A DNA stretch of 50,762 nt from Candidatus Brevefilum sp. (GTDB lineage Bacteria > Chloroflexota > Anaerolineae > Anaerolineales > Anaerolineaceae): positions 1 through 50,762 of the forward strand of contig JARGGB010000015.1 of NCBI GenBank assembly GCA_029210815.1. The letters are read 5' to 3'. The notes beneath the pieces are model-generated. The model made no database searches, had not been told where the DNA came from, and was given only the letters and a program-made list of their open reading frames with translations. The position numbers were made by a program, and so were the translations under genes. This document shows positions 35,175 to 43,999 of this stretch, in pieces; position 1 is the first letter of the stretch; the number at the start of each line of letters is the position of its first letter.

Positions 35175-37322
35175 ATGATTCAGAAAAAGCTTTCCATCTT
35201 CTTTTTATTCTTACTTCTTGTAATTTTCATAACAGCCTGCCAACCAACTCAGACGCCGGTACCCACGCTCACAGGACAAGCACCTTCACTCACCCCTACA
35301 ATTAGACCTACAGAAACCAGCACACCAAGCCCGCAGCCGACCAATACGCTAACCCCCAGTCCCGAGGCAGCAAAGGAAGAGCTTAGATCCCTTGTGACTC
35401 CGCTGCCATCCGATCTTGCAATGATTAATACCGAAAACATAAAACAAATCCGGCATCTTGCGAGCTGGGGTACTGGCAGCCCGAATATCATCCATCTTTC
35501 AGGCAGCGGACAGATTCTGGCTGTGGGAACAAGAAACGGCGCACATTTTTATGACAGCCTTGGACTATACAAAATAGCATTCAGGGAAACCCCATTTTCT
35601 GTTATGGCTTTTGCCTTTTCCACGGATTTTAAATTCGTCGCAGTTGGCCAATTGGGCGGTGTAATTAACATCTACGATCGATTTGGCTTTACACCAATCT
35701 TACAGCTTGATCCCCCTATCCAGATCTTACCCGAGGCTTATGATTTAGACCTGTTTTTCTCACCTGAAAATGAAAAACTCATCAGCATTATCCGTACTGA
35801 TGAAAGAATATTTATCAATCACTGGCGAACCAGTGACTGGCAGCCTGTTAATGCTTATAACATTGATAGTGGTTATGTTTCTTACATCAACCCGGATGTT
35901 GGGATTATTGGTGTGGTGAAACAGAGTCAACTGCTGCTGCAATCGATGCTCTTCTCAGAGGATATCAAAATTAACCCAATTCCTGAATCATTATCAAAAG
36001 ATTACTGGTTAGCGCTGGTTGCAAATAAAGGGGAAATTTCGGCCTGCGGAAATGGCGAAGATTTATTGATCAACAATGGGTCAAGCATTCTCCGATGGGA
36101 TATCCGCTCGGAAAAAATCAGATACAAACTGGATGAATATCCGGATGCTTTACCTGGTCCCTGCCAAAAGCTTGCTGAGACCTGTCTCAATCAAAATGGA
36201 AAACCCTCATGGGTATGTGAGGAAGAAACGATCCCAACGATTGAAACCACTGCTTTGACCCCAGATGGTCTTATGGTGCTGATTTCACGAAATGACAATA
36301 TTGTTGAATTTCGACGTGCTTACGACGGTTTGATTGCATGGGAAATTGAGACGAAATATACACAGGTTCAATTTTCACCGGGCAGTGAATTCTTCTTTGG
36401 CTTGCGTGAAAATGGGCTCATCGAAAAGGTGCGCACGGAAAATGGTTCCCTTTTAGGCGTTATTGACCAGCATCCGGGTCGTATGCATGACATCGCTTTC
36501 TCGCCAAACGGGAATGACATCGCCGGGGGCATCAATACCGGCTGGGTTCAAATTTACGACACAGTAGACGGTCAGACCGTTGGTGTTTTAGCAGGGACCG
36601 CGTCCGCTTTAACATATTCGCCTGACGGCAGCTTATTAGCAGCGGGATTAGAGGATGGTCGGCTTCGCATATTTGAATTGGCAATAGGGCAGTTCTTTGA
36701 TCTCCCCGGTCACCAGGATGCAATCACAGACCTGGCTTTCTCCCCGGATGGAGAAATTCTGCTGGCAGGGAGTGATGATTGCACCATCAGTTTATGGGAT
36801 ATTAAGGATCGGTCTCAAATAAAATCAATCCTCCCCGGTAAGGAAAGTCCGTTCATGATCAAAGGAGTGGCATTTTCACCGGTCAAAGAGTATCAATACC
36901 TGGTGGGTAATTATGAAAGCCTTTATCTTGTATCACAAGATGTGGAAATATCCCTTCTGCCCACGATTCTGACAAGCGACATTGCCCTTTCAGAAAATGG
37001 TCAAACCCTGGCGATTACAGGTGAATCCACGTATCTTGTCAGAGAAATTGGGGATAAAGCATTTTCTTCATCCATAAAACTATCAACACAGGGTAAAGTC
37101 CTCGCCCTGAACAAGGATGGGTCTCTGATGATTATTGGGACGAGTGATGCCCTCGAGTTCTGGTCTGTGGAAACAGGGACCAAACTGCATGAACTTCTTG
37201 TAAAAGAAGGCACTTATCCAGCCAATAAGCCAATTAGCCTGGAAATGTCACCGGATAATACCCTGGTTGCTGTCGGTTTTCAGAATGGTTTGATCGATAT
37301 TTTTGGGATACCCGGAAACTAA
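35175..37322 (+). CDS. WD40/beta-propeller lipoprotein
   Basis: 715 residues. Signal peptide with lipobox IFITAC (lipidated C22), then a Thr/Pro-rich linker (about 25-65). After it come repeated propeller blades such as FAFSTDFKFVAVGQLGGVINIYD, IAFSPNGNDIAGGINTGWVQIYD, LTYSPDGSLLAAGLEDGRLRIFE, and a blade with SPDGEILLAGSDDCTISLWD (about 440-550). It is probably anchored on the outer face of the membrane as a binding scaffold. Partners are unknown. The gene is coupled to the preceding glycosidase-like gene (8 nt gap). Confidence 0.88.
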   Translation: MIQKKLSIFFLFLLLVIFITACQPTQTPVPTLTGQAPSLTPTIRPTETSTPSPQPTNTLTPSPEAAKEELRSLVTPLPSDLAMINTENIKQIRHLASWGTGSPNIIHLSGSGQILAVGTRNGAHFYDSLGLYKIAFRETPFSVMAFAFSTDFKFVAVGQLGGVINIYDRFGFTPILQLDPPIQILPEAYDLDLFFSPENEKLISIIRTDERIFINHWRTSDWQPVNAYNIDSGYVSYINPDVGIIGVVKQSQLLLQSMLFSEDIKINPIPESLSKDYWLALVANKGEISACGNGEDLLINNGSSILRWDIRSEKIRYKLDEYPDALPGPCQKLAETCLNQNGKPSWVCEEETIPTIETTALTPDGLMVLISRNDNIVEFRRAYDGLIAWEIETKYTQVQFSPGSEFFFGLRENGLIEKVRTENGSLLGVIDQHPGRMHDIAFSPNGNDIAGGINTGWVQIYDTVDGQTVGVLAGTASALTYSPDGSLLAAGLEDGRLRIFELAIGQFFDLPGHQDAITDLAFSPDGEILLAGSDDCTISLWDIKDRSQIKSILPGKESPFMIKGVAFSPVKEYQYLVGNYESLYLVSQDVEISLLPTILTSDIALSENGQTLAITGESTYLVREIGDKAFSSSIKLSTQGKVLALNKDGSLMIIGTSDALEFWSVETGTKLHELLVKEGTYPANKPISLEMSPDNTLVAVGFQNGLIDIFGIPGN

Positions 37323-37334
37323 ACCTCTCAGCTT

Positions 37335-37362
37335 TTGTTTCTGAATATTTATCCCATATAAT
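37335..37362 (+). promoter_or_regulatory. Promoter of the osmC-pncB pair
   Basis: TTGTTT (37335-37340), 16-bp spacer, TATAAT (37357-37362). An SD GAAAGGA precedes the ATG at 37398. Confidence 0.6.
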
Positions 37363-37397
37363 TAAAACGATCCAAAATCAAATGAAAGGATATAACT

Positions 37398-37814
37398 ATG
37401 TCAGAAAGAGTTGTTGTCTACCAGGATAAAAGTTTTCGGACCAATTTTCGAGCAGCCGATCCCCACGAGGAAGACTCGGATGTGGTGGAAAATGTGATGC
37501 ACCTGCATAACCTGACCCCCTACGGTATGCTACTCGCAAGCCTTGCCGCCTGTACTGCCATCGTGGTTAACTCCTATGCTCAAAACCACGGGATTCCCCT
37601 CAAAGGCGTAAATGTTGACGCCAGTTATGACCGTGTTTTTGCTGAAGATTGCGATGATTGTGATGAAAACAACATCTACGAAGAAATTATCAAAGAAAAA
37701 TTAGATTTTGAAGGTGATTTGGATTCAAAACAACTCGCTCGACTGCACCAGGTAGCAAAAGCATGTTCCATTCGAAAGCTGCTTGAAAACGGCATCCGTG
37801 TTCAAAGCGATTAA
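37398..37814 (+). CDS. OsmC/Ohr-family protein
   Basis: 138 residues. The family core is TPYGMLLASLAACTAIVVNSYA with the peroxidatic Cys C52, and the second Cys C123 in KACSIRKLLENG. These two cysteines define the thiol peroxidase site of OsmC/Ohr proteins that reduce organic hydroperoxides. An unusual acidic CDDCDEN insertion (C85, C88) in the middle adds a CxxC pair. pncB follows after 17 nt, so the two probably form an operon. Confidence 0.88.
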   Translation: MSERVVVYQDKSFRTNFRAADPHEEDSDVVENVMHLHNLTPYGMLLASLAACTAIVVNSYAQNHGIPLKGVNVDASYDRVFAEDCDDCDENNIYEEIIKEKLDFEGDLDSKQLARLHQVAKACSIRKLLENGIRVQSD

Positions 37815-37831
37815 CAACGAAAAGAGGCTAG

Positions 37832-39391
37832 ATGAAAAATAAAGAACTATTATCTGCGAGGGGTATTTTACTTACCGATCAATACCAGCTGACCATGGCG
37901 CAGCTTTATTACCGCATGGGACTGCACGAAACCCCAGCTCAATTTGACCACTTCTTTCGCAGCACCCCTGACTACGGCGTACACAAAGCTGGCTTTGCCG
38001 TCAATGCTGGCCTTGCACCCCTGGTAGACTGGTTGGATGAAGCCAGATTCGGCGAGGATGAGGTCAATTATCTGCGTTCACAACGAAGCTCAACCGGTGA
38101 CCAGCTCTTCAAAGAAGATTTTTTATCCTGGCTGAAAAACGATTTTGATTCAAAAGCCATATCCCTGTATGCCATGCCCGAAGGGCGCGTGGTCCATCCC
38201 AATGTCCCTATTCATGTGGTCGAAGGGCCGCTGGCTGTTGGACAGATCATTGAAACAGGCTTGCTGAATACCGTCAATTACCAGACGCTAATTGCCACAA
38301 AAGCTGCAAGGATAAAACAGAGCGCACGCGGTCAATTAGTGATGGAATTTGGCCTTCGCCGGGCGCAGGGATTGGGCGCTATCCAGGGGACGCGCGCCGC
38401 ATTGATTGGTGGGGCTGATTTTTCTTCCAACGTTGGTGCCTCCCGGGTTGCCGGATTCCCGCCCAAGGGCACCCATGCCCACAGCATGGTACAGGTCTTC
38501 ATGGGTTTGGGTGAAGGCGAACTGGCAGCATTTCAAGCTTATGCCGATGTTTATCCCGATGATTGTTTGCTGCTTGTTGACACCATCGATACCATAGAAT
38601 CAGGCGTGCCGAATGCGATTAAAGTCTTCGAAAAATTACGCAAAAACGGGCACAAACCCGTAGGCATCAGGCTCGATTCAGGCGACCTGGCGCATTTAAG
38701 CATCAAAGCTGCAAAGCTGCTTAATGACGCCGGCTTCCCTGATGTCACCATTGTCCTATCAAATAATCTTGACGAGCTGGTCATCTGGCAGATCATCACC
38801 CAGATACAGGAAGAAGCCGAACGGTACGGCGTGGACCCCGATAAACTGATCAAACGATTGGGTTACGGCGTTGGGACAAGCCTGATCACCTCTGCCGGTG
38901 ATGCTGCCCTTGACGGTGTTTACAAGCTGGTTGCCATTCAACAGAATCAGGAATGGATTCCCACCATGAAAATTTCAGAAAACATTGATAAGACCCTCAA
39001 CCCTGGTAACAAACGGGTATGGCGGGTGTATGACAGCCGGGGCAAAGCGACTGCCGACCTGATCAGTCTGTACGATGAAGACATTCAAAATCAAAAGCCC
39101 CTAATTTTGCGCCATCCGACCCTTGAAAACAAACGCCGCACTTTAGAAGGCAGCGAAATCGATCACATAGAAAAATTGCTCGTCTCAATTATCCAGGATG
39201 GTGAAGTGGTATACGATCTCCCCGATATCCCTGCAATTCGAGAGACGTGCCAGGTAGATATTGACGCCCTTGATCCCGGCGTTCGACGCTTGATGAACCC
39301 GCATCTTTACCACGTATCTCTCTCACAAAAATTATGGGATCTCAAGCAAGCGCTTAAGAAAAAAGCCCGCAATGATGTGTTCAGTGGTTAG
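37832..39391 (+). CDS. pncB: Nicotinate phosphoribosyltransferase
   Basis: 519 residues. It begins [17 protein letters not shown], a signature of the family, and has [37 protein letters not shown] (with the catalytic-region His) and [12 protein letters not shown]. It makes nicotinate mononucleotide from nicotinate and PRPP in the NAD salvage pathway. The C-terminal region with [19 protein letters not shown] matches the longer bacterial PncB group. Start ATG with GAGG upstream. Confidence 0.95.
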   Translation: MKNKELLSARGILLTDQYQLTMAQLYYRMGLHETPAQFDHFFRSTPDYGVHKAGFAVNAGLAPLVDWLDEARFGEDEVNYLRSQRSSTGDQLFKEDFLSWLKNDFDSKAISLYAMPEGRVVHPNVPIHVVEGPLAVGQIIETGLLNTVNYQTLIATKAARIKQSARGQLVMEFGLRRAQGLGAIQGTRAALIGGADFSSNVGASRVAGFPPKGTHAHSMVQVFMGLGEGELAAFQAYADVYPDDCLLLVDTIDTIESGVPNAIKVFEKLRKNGHKPVGIRLDSGDLAHLSIKAAKLLNDAGFPDVTIVLSNNLDELVIWQIITQIQEEAERYGVDPDKLIKRLGYGVGTSLITSAGDAALDGVYKLVAIQQNQEWIPTMKISENIDKTLNPGNKRVWRVYDSRGKATADLISLYDEDIQNQKPLILRHPTLENKRRTLEGSEIDHIEKLLVSIIQDGEVVYDLPDIPAIRETCQVDIDALDPGVRRLMNPHLYHVSLSQKLWDLKQALKKKARNDVFSG

Positions 39392-39395
39392 AATT

Positions 39396-39420
39396 CTGAA
39401 ATTTTGAAAATCAATTTCAG
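39396..39420 (+). terminator. Hairpin just after pncB
   Basis: CTGAAATT (39396-39403) pairs with AATTTCAG (39413-39420), right after the stop codon. No T-run follows, so this is at best a weak terminator or a 3'-end-stabilising hairpin. Confidence 0.35.
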
Positions 39421-39830
39421 GTAACGCACAAATTCACCAGGCTAATAATCACCTAAGGGCATTATTCTTTGGTTGCATTGAAAAAATTTTTTGTATAAAA
39501 ATGGCGCTTATCTTTGCAGATGTTTAGTTTATCCTTTAAGCCCTTCTCTTCAATGAAAAGAGGTATTTAAAAACTGGAGAGAGGGGACCCGTCCTGTTTA
39601 GGGTTAGCCCGAATAGCTTTCAACAACATGATTTTCCGAACACTCCTGAAATCCGGTAAAGAATATTCGTTTTTTGCTTTAAGAAGAAATCACTTATGTA
39701 ATCTGGTCAGCCTAAAGGCCTCACTCCAATATGTGAAAATAATTAAGCTAAGAAGCAAATTAAATCACTTTTGCTTTTGATCTTGCCTTTTTCTCATATG
39801 TGGATTTCAATCGGGTCTTTACAACAGGTT
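39421..39830 (+). other. Gene-free stretch with possible small-RNA signals
   Basis: No protein gene is supported. A promoter-like TTGCAT (39473-39478) and TATAAA (39494-39499, 15-bp spacer) face right. A small hairpin CTCTT/AAGAG lies near 39545-39562. An AT-rich hairpin AAGCAAA (39753-39759)/TTTGCTT (39770-39776) with T-rich flank lies near the end, and could terminate either direction. It does not match a known RNA family that I recognise. Confidence 0.3.
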
Positions 39831-40703
39831 TCACCCTATATCACGTGCACCGCCGATGTGTGCGGTAAACCAATAATATTCCCCCGATTCAACCCCCAGT
39901 AATGCCCACTGCAGCTCAATTGCCCGGGCATAAAACCTTGCCCTGGGCAGCAATTCATCCAGGGCTGGGTAGGCGTTCTTGATTTTTAAAACCAGGCTCT
40001 CCCCATAATAATTAATCAAACTTCCCAGATCAGTAGCCGGGTCCCCCATGCCTGCCACACCAAAATCAATAACCGCCTTAATCCTTCTTTCTTCTGGTGA
40101 GTAAAGGATGTGATAAGGGGCAAGGTCACCATGAACAAGGGCAGGTTCAAAATCAAAGAAATGAGGTGTGGTAAAAGCATCCGAAAAAAGCGTATCTACC
40201 CAGTCAATCTGATGCGGTAATAGGTGGGGATACACAATCTCAACCACACGCTCAAAGATTTCTTCCCAGGTCTCCTTTGTGATCGGTGCCAGTGTGGGCG
40301 GCAATTCCAGGTTCATTGTCCCAGTATCCGTCCCATGTAATTCATGTAAGAATTGCCCCATCTGATCTGCATATCGCTGCTGACCAGTCTGATCTGTCCT
40401 CTCCCATATCTCCCGACGAAATTCTTTTCCCCGCAGGAGTGGGTATACAAGGACGCCATCCTGCAGCATTTCGGGCGACGGAATTGAGAGTGTCAACCGC
40501 GATTGCAATTCACGCATCAGAAAAGCTTCAATCGCCATCTGTTCTTTGCCCCACCCCGTTTTCGTAAAGCGAATCACCCATTGTTCGTTAACAATCACAA
40601 CATCATTAACCAGTCCTTCCCGGTGCAGCTTCAAGGATTTAATTTCCAGGTCAGGCATCACCTGGTGAACTTGTTGATGCCAGTAAGATTCGCTTTCAAC
40701 CAT
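39831..40703 (-). CDS. APH-fold phosphotransferase (aminoglycoside phosphotransferase family)
   Basis: 290 residues. Kinase-like fold with WVIRFTK (P-site Lys), catalytic loop HGDLAPYHILYS (H191, D193) and metal-binding VIDFGVAGMGDPATDLG (D213). The HIL variant of the catalytic loop is like that in APH(2'')-related proteins. The family includes many kinases of sugars, choline, homoserine and antibiotics, so a resistance role is not implied. It stands alone with its own promoter and SD AAAGGAG. Confidence 0.82.
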   Translation of the reverse strand: MVESESYWHQQVHQVMPDLEIKSLKLHREGLVNDVVIVNEQWVIRFTKTGWGKEQMAIEAFLMRELQSRLTLSIPSPEMLQDGVLVYPLLRGKEFRREIWERTDQTGQQRYADQMGQFLHELHGTDTGTMNLELPPTLAPITKETWEEIFERVVEIVYPHLLPHQIDWVDTLFSDAFTTPHFFDFEPALVHGDLAPYHILYSPEERRIKAVIDFGVAGMGDPATDLGSLINYYGESLVLKIKNAYPALDELLPRARFYARAIELQWALLGVESGEYYWFTAHIGGARDIG

Positions 40704-40726
40704 TGACAGCTCCTTTCCTTGCTTCT

Positions 40727-40756
40727 GTTATAGTTGATTTTGGGGTTAAAAATCAA
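40727..40756 (-). promoter_or_regulatory. Promoter of the APH-fold gene
   Basis: TTGATT (40756-40751), 18-bp spacer, TATAAC (40732-40727) on the minus strand, 24 nt ahead of the start codon. Confidence 0.6.
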
Positions 40757-40817
40757 GGATTTTTCTGAAAATTTAGCGCACTTGATTACAATGTCAACAA
40801 AAGAGTTGCGTTTAATT

Positions 40818-40839
40818 AAAAAACCTGCCAGATTGGCAG
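40818..40839 (-). terminator. Intrinsic terminator of the sufE-ferredoxin pair
   Basis: Stem CTGCCA (40825-40830)/TGGCAG (40834-40839) followed on the minus strand by a T6 run (40823-40818), about 40 nt after the stop at 40879. Confidence 0.8.
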
Positions 40840-40878
40840 ATCGATTTCAAAAAATTCTTCAAAGTATTTCAGGGAGCT

Positions 40879-41409
40879 TCAGGTAGCGCGCTTTTGTCCA
40901 TGTCGGTATTGATCAAGCATTTCTCGCTGAGGCATCAAAATCGCCTTGGGATCGCAGGCACTCTTGCAAAAACAGCAGCCAACAATGCATAAAAAGGGCT
41001 CAACGACCATCACTTTGCCATTTTCCAGTTGTTGAAAGACATCCTTTGGACAAACCTCAATGCACTTGCCGCAGCCGTTGCATAATTCTTCAGACACCGT
41101 TGGGAACCAGGGGATATGCTCCCTTGGATGACCCTCCCATAGACCGTAATCTCTGGTGACCGGGGCATCACCCCCGGTGCATGCCTGGTAATACTTGAGA
41201 TATTCACGCAGCAGCACATCCTGGTAATCTTTTATCGCTGGTTTTGGGACAAAATTATGCTTTTTCACACCTTTGATGATCTTTTCCCGTAAATTTTCAT
41301 CATTCGGCGTCAGACCGGTATCAAAAAGGGCATTGAATAATTCATCCACGCCTAACAAGCCGGCTGGTGCACCCGCAATATAAATCATTCGATAACTCAA
41401 TTTACTCAT
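40879..41409 (-). CDS. 4Fe-4S protein with an unassigned N-terminal domain
   Basis: 176 residues. The N-terminal ~80 residues (IAGAPAGLLGVDELFNALFDTGL...) are not recognised. The C-terminal half carries C110-x2-C113-x2-C116-x3-C120-P (one 4Fe-4S cluster) and C141, C145/C146, C148 and C152 (CCFCKSACDP), a second, irregular cluster-binding set. Cytoplasmic electron transfer or Fe-S handling is likely. It starts 25 nt after sufE, which points to a shared role in sulfur or Fe-S metabolism. Confidence 0.75.
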   Translation of the reverse strand: MSKLSYRMIYIAGAPAGLLGVDELFNALFDTGLTPNDENLREKIIKGVKKHNFVPKPAIKDYQDVLLREYLKYYQACTGGDAPVTRDYGLWEGHPREHIPWFPTVSEELCNGCGKCIEVCPKDVFQQLENGKVMVVEPFLCIVGCCFCKSACDPKAILMPQREMLDQYRHGQKRAT

Positions 41410-41434
41410 AAGAATAATCTCATTCTACCAATAA

Positions 41435-41854
41435 TTATTGTTCTTCAGAAATCGCTTCTGCCTGCTTGTGAAGGTGGTCTAGCATCGCCAGCAGTCCATT
41501 GTTGCGATAGGAAGCCAGTTTCCATATATTCAACGTATCCAAAAATCCCAAATTGATATTATTAATTTCCTCAAGCTTTCGACCTTCTACAAGGCGAACC
41601 AACAAAGCACCGATCCCCTTGATCACCATCGAATCGCTGTCCGCACGAAGGTGTAATTTACCACCCTCCTGGCTTAATTGGAACCATAATTTTGATTGGC
41701 AGCCATCCACCAGCGTGTCATCATTTTTTAAGGATGAATCCATCTCCGGCAAATCGTTCCCGAGCTTAAATAGGTGCCTATACTTTGAATCAATATCCGA
41801 AAATTGTTCAAATTCTTCAATAATTTCTTGTTCCGTTTTTGTAATTGATTTCAT
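41435..41854 (-). CDS. sufE: SufE-like cysteine desulfurase activator
   Basis: 139 residues. The SufE active-site loop is DTLVDGCQSKLWF with C52, which accepts persulfide sulfur from a SufS-type desulfurase. The core KYRHLFKLGNDLPEM and the C-terminal GLLAMLDHLHK match the family. No sufS or sufBCD genes are in the window, so its partner must be elsewhere. The SD is weak (AGGATGAT, distant). Confidence 0.9.
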   Translation of the reverse strand: MKSITKTEQEIIEEFEQFSDIDSKYRHLFKLGNDLPEMDSSLKNDDTLVDGCQSKLWFQLSQEGGKLHLRADSDSMVIKGIGALLVRLVEGRKLEEINNINLGFLDTLNIWKLASYRNNGLLAMLDHLHKQAEAISEEQ

Positions 41855-41934
41855 AATGCAATTATTATCATCCTAAAAATCAATTTTTATCAATGGATAA
41901 TTTACTTTGAAGGAAGATCATTATAACATATAAT

Positions 41935-42076
41935 ATATGCATATTAATGAATATATTCGCTGTACCTATCATTCCAGACTAAGCTGAGAAAAATGAACGT
42001 TTTGAAATTATACGTCACAGCCTTCTTAAAGAATTAACCAAAGTTTCATGAAAACACCTTGATGTTCGGATATAAT
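41935..42076 (+). promoter_or_regulatory. Palindromes and -10 element upstream of arsM
   Basis: Palindromes ATATGCATAT (41935-41944) and GAATATATTC (41949-41958) lie next to each other in a very AT-rich patch between sufE and arsM. TATAAT is at 42071-42076, about 50 nt before arsM. An ArsR/SmtB-type operator is a possibility (inference). No arsR gene is seen here. Confidence 0.35.
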
Positions 42077-42123
42077 CAGCCAAACTTAATTACAAAATCC
42101 TTGAAAAGCAGATTGGCACGCAT

Positions 42124-42924
42124 ATGAATGATGAAAAGAAAAGCTTACAACAGCAAAATATAAAAGAAAAGTATGGCTTGATTGCTCGCAATTCCGGGTC
42201 ATGCTGCGATTTTGGACCCTCCCCCTGCTGTTCAAGCTCAAGTGAGACGCCCATTGAACTGTCCATCAAGATCGGTTACTCCCCACAGGAGATTTCAGAA
42301 GTTCCTGAAGGCGCAAATCTCAATCTTGGCTGCGGTAATCCCCAGGTGTTAGCATCACTAAAACCAGGGGAGGTTGTCCTTGACCTGGGCAGCGGTGCAG
42401 GATTCGACAGTTTTTTGGCTGCCAGGCAGGTAGGCTTGCAGGGTAAAGTCCTGGGGATCGATATGACTGCTGAGATGGTTAAAAAAGCAAAAGAAAACGC
42501 GATCGCAGGGGAATATCCAAATACGTTCTTTCAATTAGGCCAAATTGAGCACATGCCTTTGAAAGACAACTGCGTTGACGTCATCATCTCAAATTGTGTG
42601 ATCAACCTTTCAACCGACAAAACCCGGGTCTTTCGTGAAGCTTACAGGGTGCTCAAACCAGGCGGGAGATTGGCTATCACAGATACCATCGCTTTGACTG
42701 AGCTTCCGGAGGAGATCAAAAATGATCTCGACCTGTATTCAGCCTGCTTTGCAGGCGCAATGGAATATAAGAAACTCGAGCGCTTGTTGGAGACAATCGG
42801 ATTTTCAAAAATAATTGTTGACTTCAATGACAAAGGGCACGATATCACCCAAAATTGGTCACTCAGTCACAACCCCAAAGATTACATACGATCAGCCGCA
42901 ATCAGTGCCTGGAAAATCGTCTAA
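42124..42924 (+). CDS. arsM: Arsenite methyltransferase
   Basis: 266 residues. AdoMet-binding motif VLDLGSGAGFDSFLA (85-99) follows NLGCGNP. The conserved cysteines of ArsM are present: an N-terminal CC (C27/C28 and C35/C36), C70, C158 (ISNCVINLS) and C208 (YSACFAGA). By family knowledge these bind As(III) for stepwise methylation. The product is likely methylated arsenicals that are exported or volatile. No arsR, arsB or arsC gene is adjacent. The SD is weak. Confidence 0.93.
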   Translation: MNDEKKSLQQQNIKEKYGLIARNSGSCCDFGPSPCCSSSSETPIELSIKIGYSPQEISEVPEGANLNLGCGNPQVLASLKPGEVVLDLGSGAGFDSFLAARQVGLQGKVLGIDMTAEMVKKAKENAIAGEYPNTFFQLGQIEHMPLKDNCVDVIISNCVINLSTDKTRVFREAYRVLKPGGRLAITDTIALTELPEEIKNDLDLYSACFAGAMEYKKLERLLETIGFSKIIVDFNDKGHDITQNWSLSHNPKDYIRSAAISAWKIV

Positions 42925-43013
42925 TGACTTTTCCCAATTAAAAACCAGTCGTTATCGGGACAATTATCAATTACAATAATCCAACAAGATAAAAATTCAT
43001 TCAGGAGATTTGT

Positions 43014-43985
43014 ATGCCCTTTAAAGTCTTCGTTACGCGGCATCTCACACCCGACGCCGAAGAAAAATTAACTGCTTTTTGCAATGCCGAATACTGGCCT
43101 GAAAAAACACCCCCACCTTACCAGGTGCTTCTTGAAAAGACTCAAGATGTTGATGGCTTGATCACCATGCTGACCGACCCTATCGACAAAAATGTCATCG
43201 AAGGGGCTAAGAACCTGAAGGTGATCAGCCAGGCAGCGGTTGGCGTAGATAACATTGACCTCAAAGCTGCTGCTGCCCGAAATATCCCTGTTGGACATAC
43301 GCCCGACCTGCTCACCGATGCCACAGCAGACCTGGCATTTGCCTTGATATTGGGTGCTGCTCGGCGCATGAGGGAAGCCATCGACTATGCCCGCGGCGGG
43401 CACTGGCAAACCTGGTCGCTGACCAATCTTCTCGGCGCAGACGTGCATGGACGCACCCTGGGCATTATCGGTATGGGTCGCATCGGCCAAGCGGTTGCCA
43501 GAAGAGCAGTCGGTTTCGAAATGCAAATCCTTTATTACAACCGCTCCCGGGTATCAAAAATCGAAACCGAATTAGGTGCTTCTTATGTTCCGCTTAACGA
43601 ACTCCTGCAATCCTCTGACATCATCAGCCTGCATGTGCCCCTGAATAAAGAAAGTAAAGGATTGATTGGTGCTGAGCAATTAAAGTTGATGAAAGAGGAT
43701 GCCATACTGGTCAACACAGCCCGGGGAGAAGTCATTGACACCGATGCCCTGATGTCAGCCTTAAAATCGAACCAGATTGGATATGCTGCTCTGGACGTGA
43801 CAGATCCGGAACCCTTACCCAACACCCACGAACTCTACCAACTGCCCAATATCATCATCACACCGCATATCGGTAGTGCCACACGCACAACCCGAAGTGC
43901 GATGGCAATGCTTGCTGTGGACAACTTAATTGCCGGCTTAGAAAACCGGCCTCTGCCAAAAGCTGTCGTACCTTCAAATTCGTAA
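43014..43985 (+). CDS. D-2-hydroxyacid dehydrogenase (glyoxylate/hydroxypyruvate reductase type)
   Basis: 323 residues. The NAD(P)-binding loop is TLGIIGMGRIGQAVARRA, and the catalytic Arg lies in VNTARGEVID. The Glu follows in TDPEPLP, and the His in ITPHIGSAT. This layout and the ending MAVDNLIAGLENRPLPKAV are typical of GyaR/GhrB-like glyoxylate reductases. Precise substrate cannot be read from the sequence. SD AGGAGA upstream. The CDF gene follows after 14 nt, so the two are probably one transcript. Confidence 0.88.
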   Translation: MPFKVFVTRHLTPDAEEKLTAFCNAEYWPEKTPPPYQVLLEKTQDVDGLITMLTDPIDKNVIEGAKNLKVISQAAVGVDNIDLKAAAARNIPVGHTPDLLTDATADLAFALILGAARRMREAIDYARGGHWQTWSLTNLLGADVHGRTLGIIGMGRIGQAVARRAVGFEMQILYYNRSRVSKIETELGASYVPLNELLQSSDIISLHVPLNKESKGLIGAEQLKLMKEDAILVNTARGEVIDTDALMSALKSNQIGYAALDVTDPEPLPNTHELYQLPNIIITPHIGSATRTTRSAMAMLAVDNLIAGLENRPLPKAVVPSNS

Positions 43986-43999
43986 AGGAAGATCTTGCT

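Noticed and set aside
39831-40703. Aminoglycoside resistance gene
   Set aside because: The APH fold is shared by many metabolic kinases, and no resistance context or mobile element is near.
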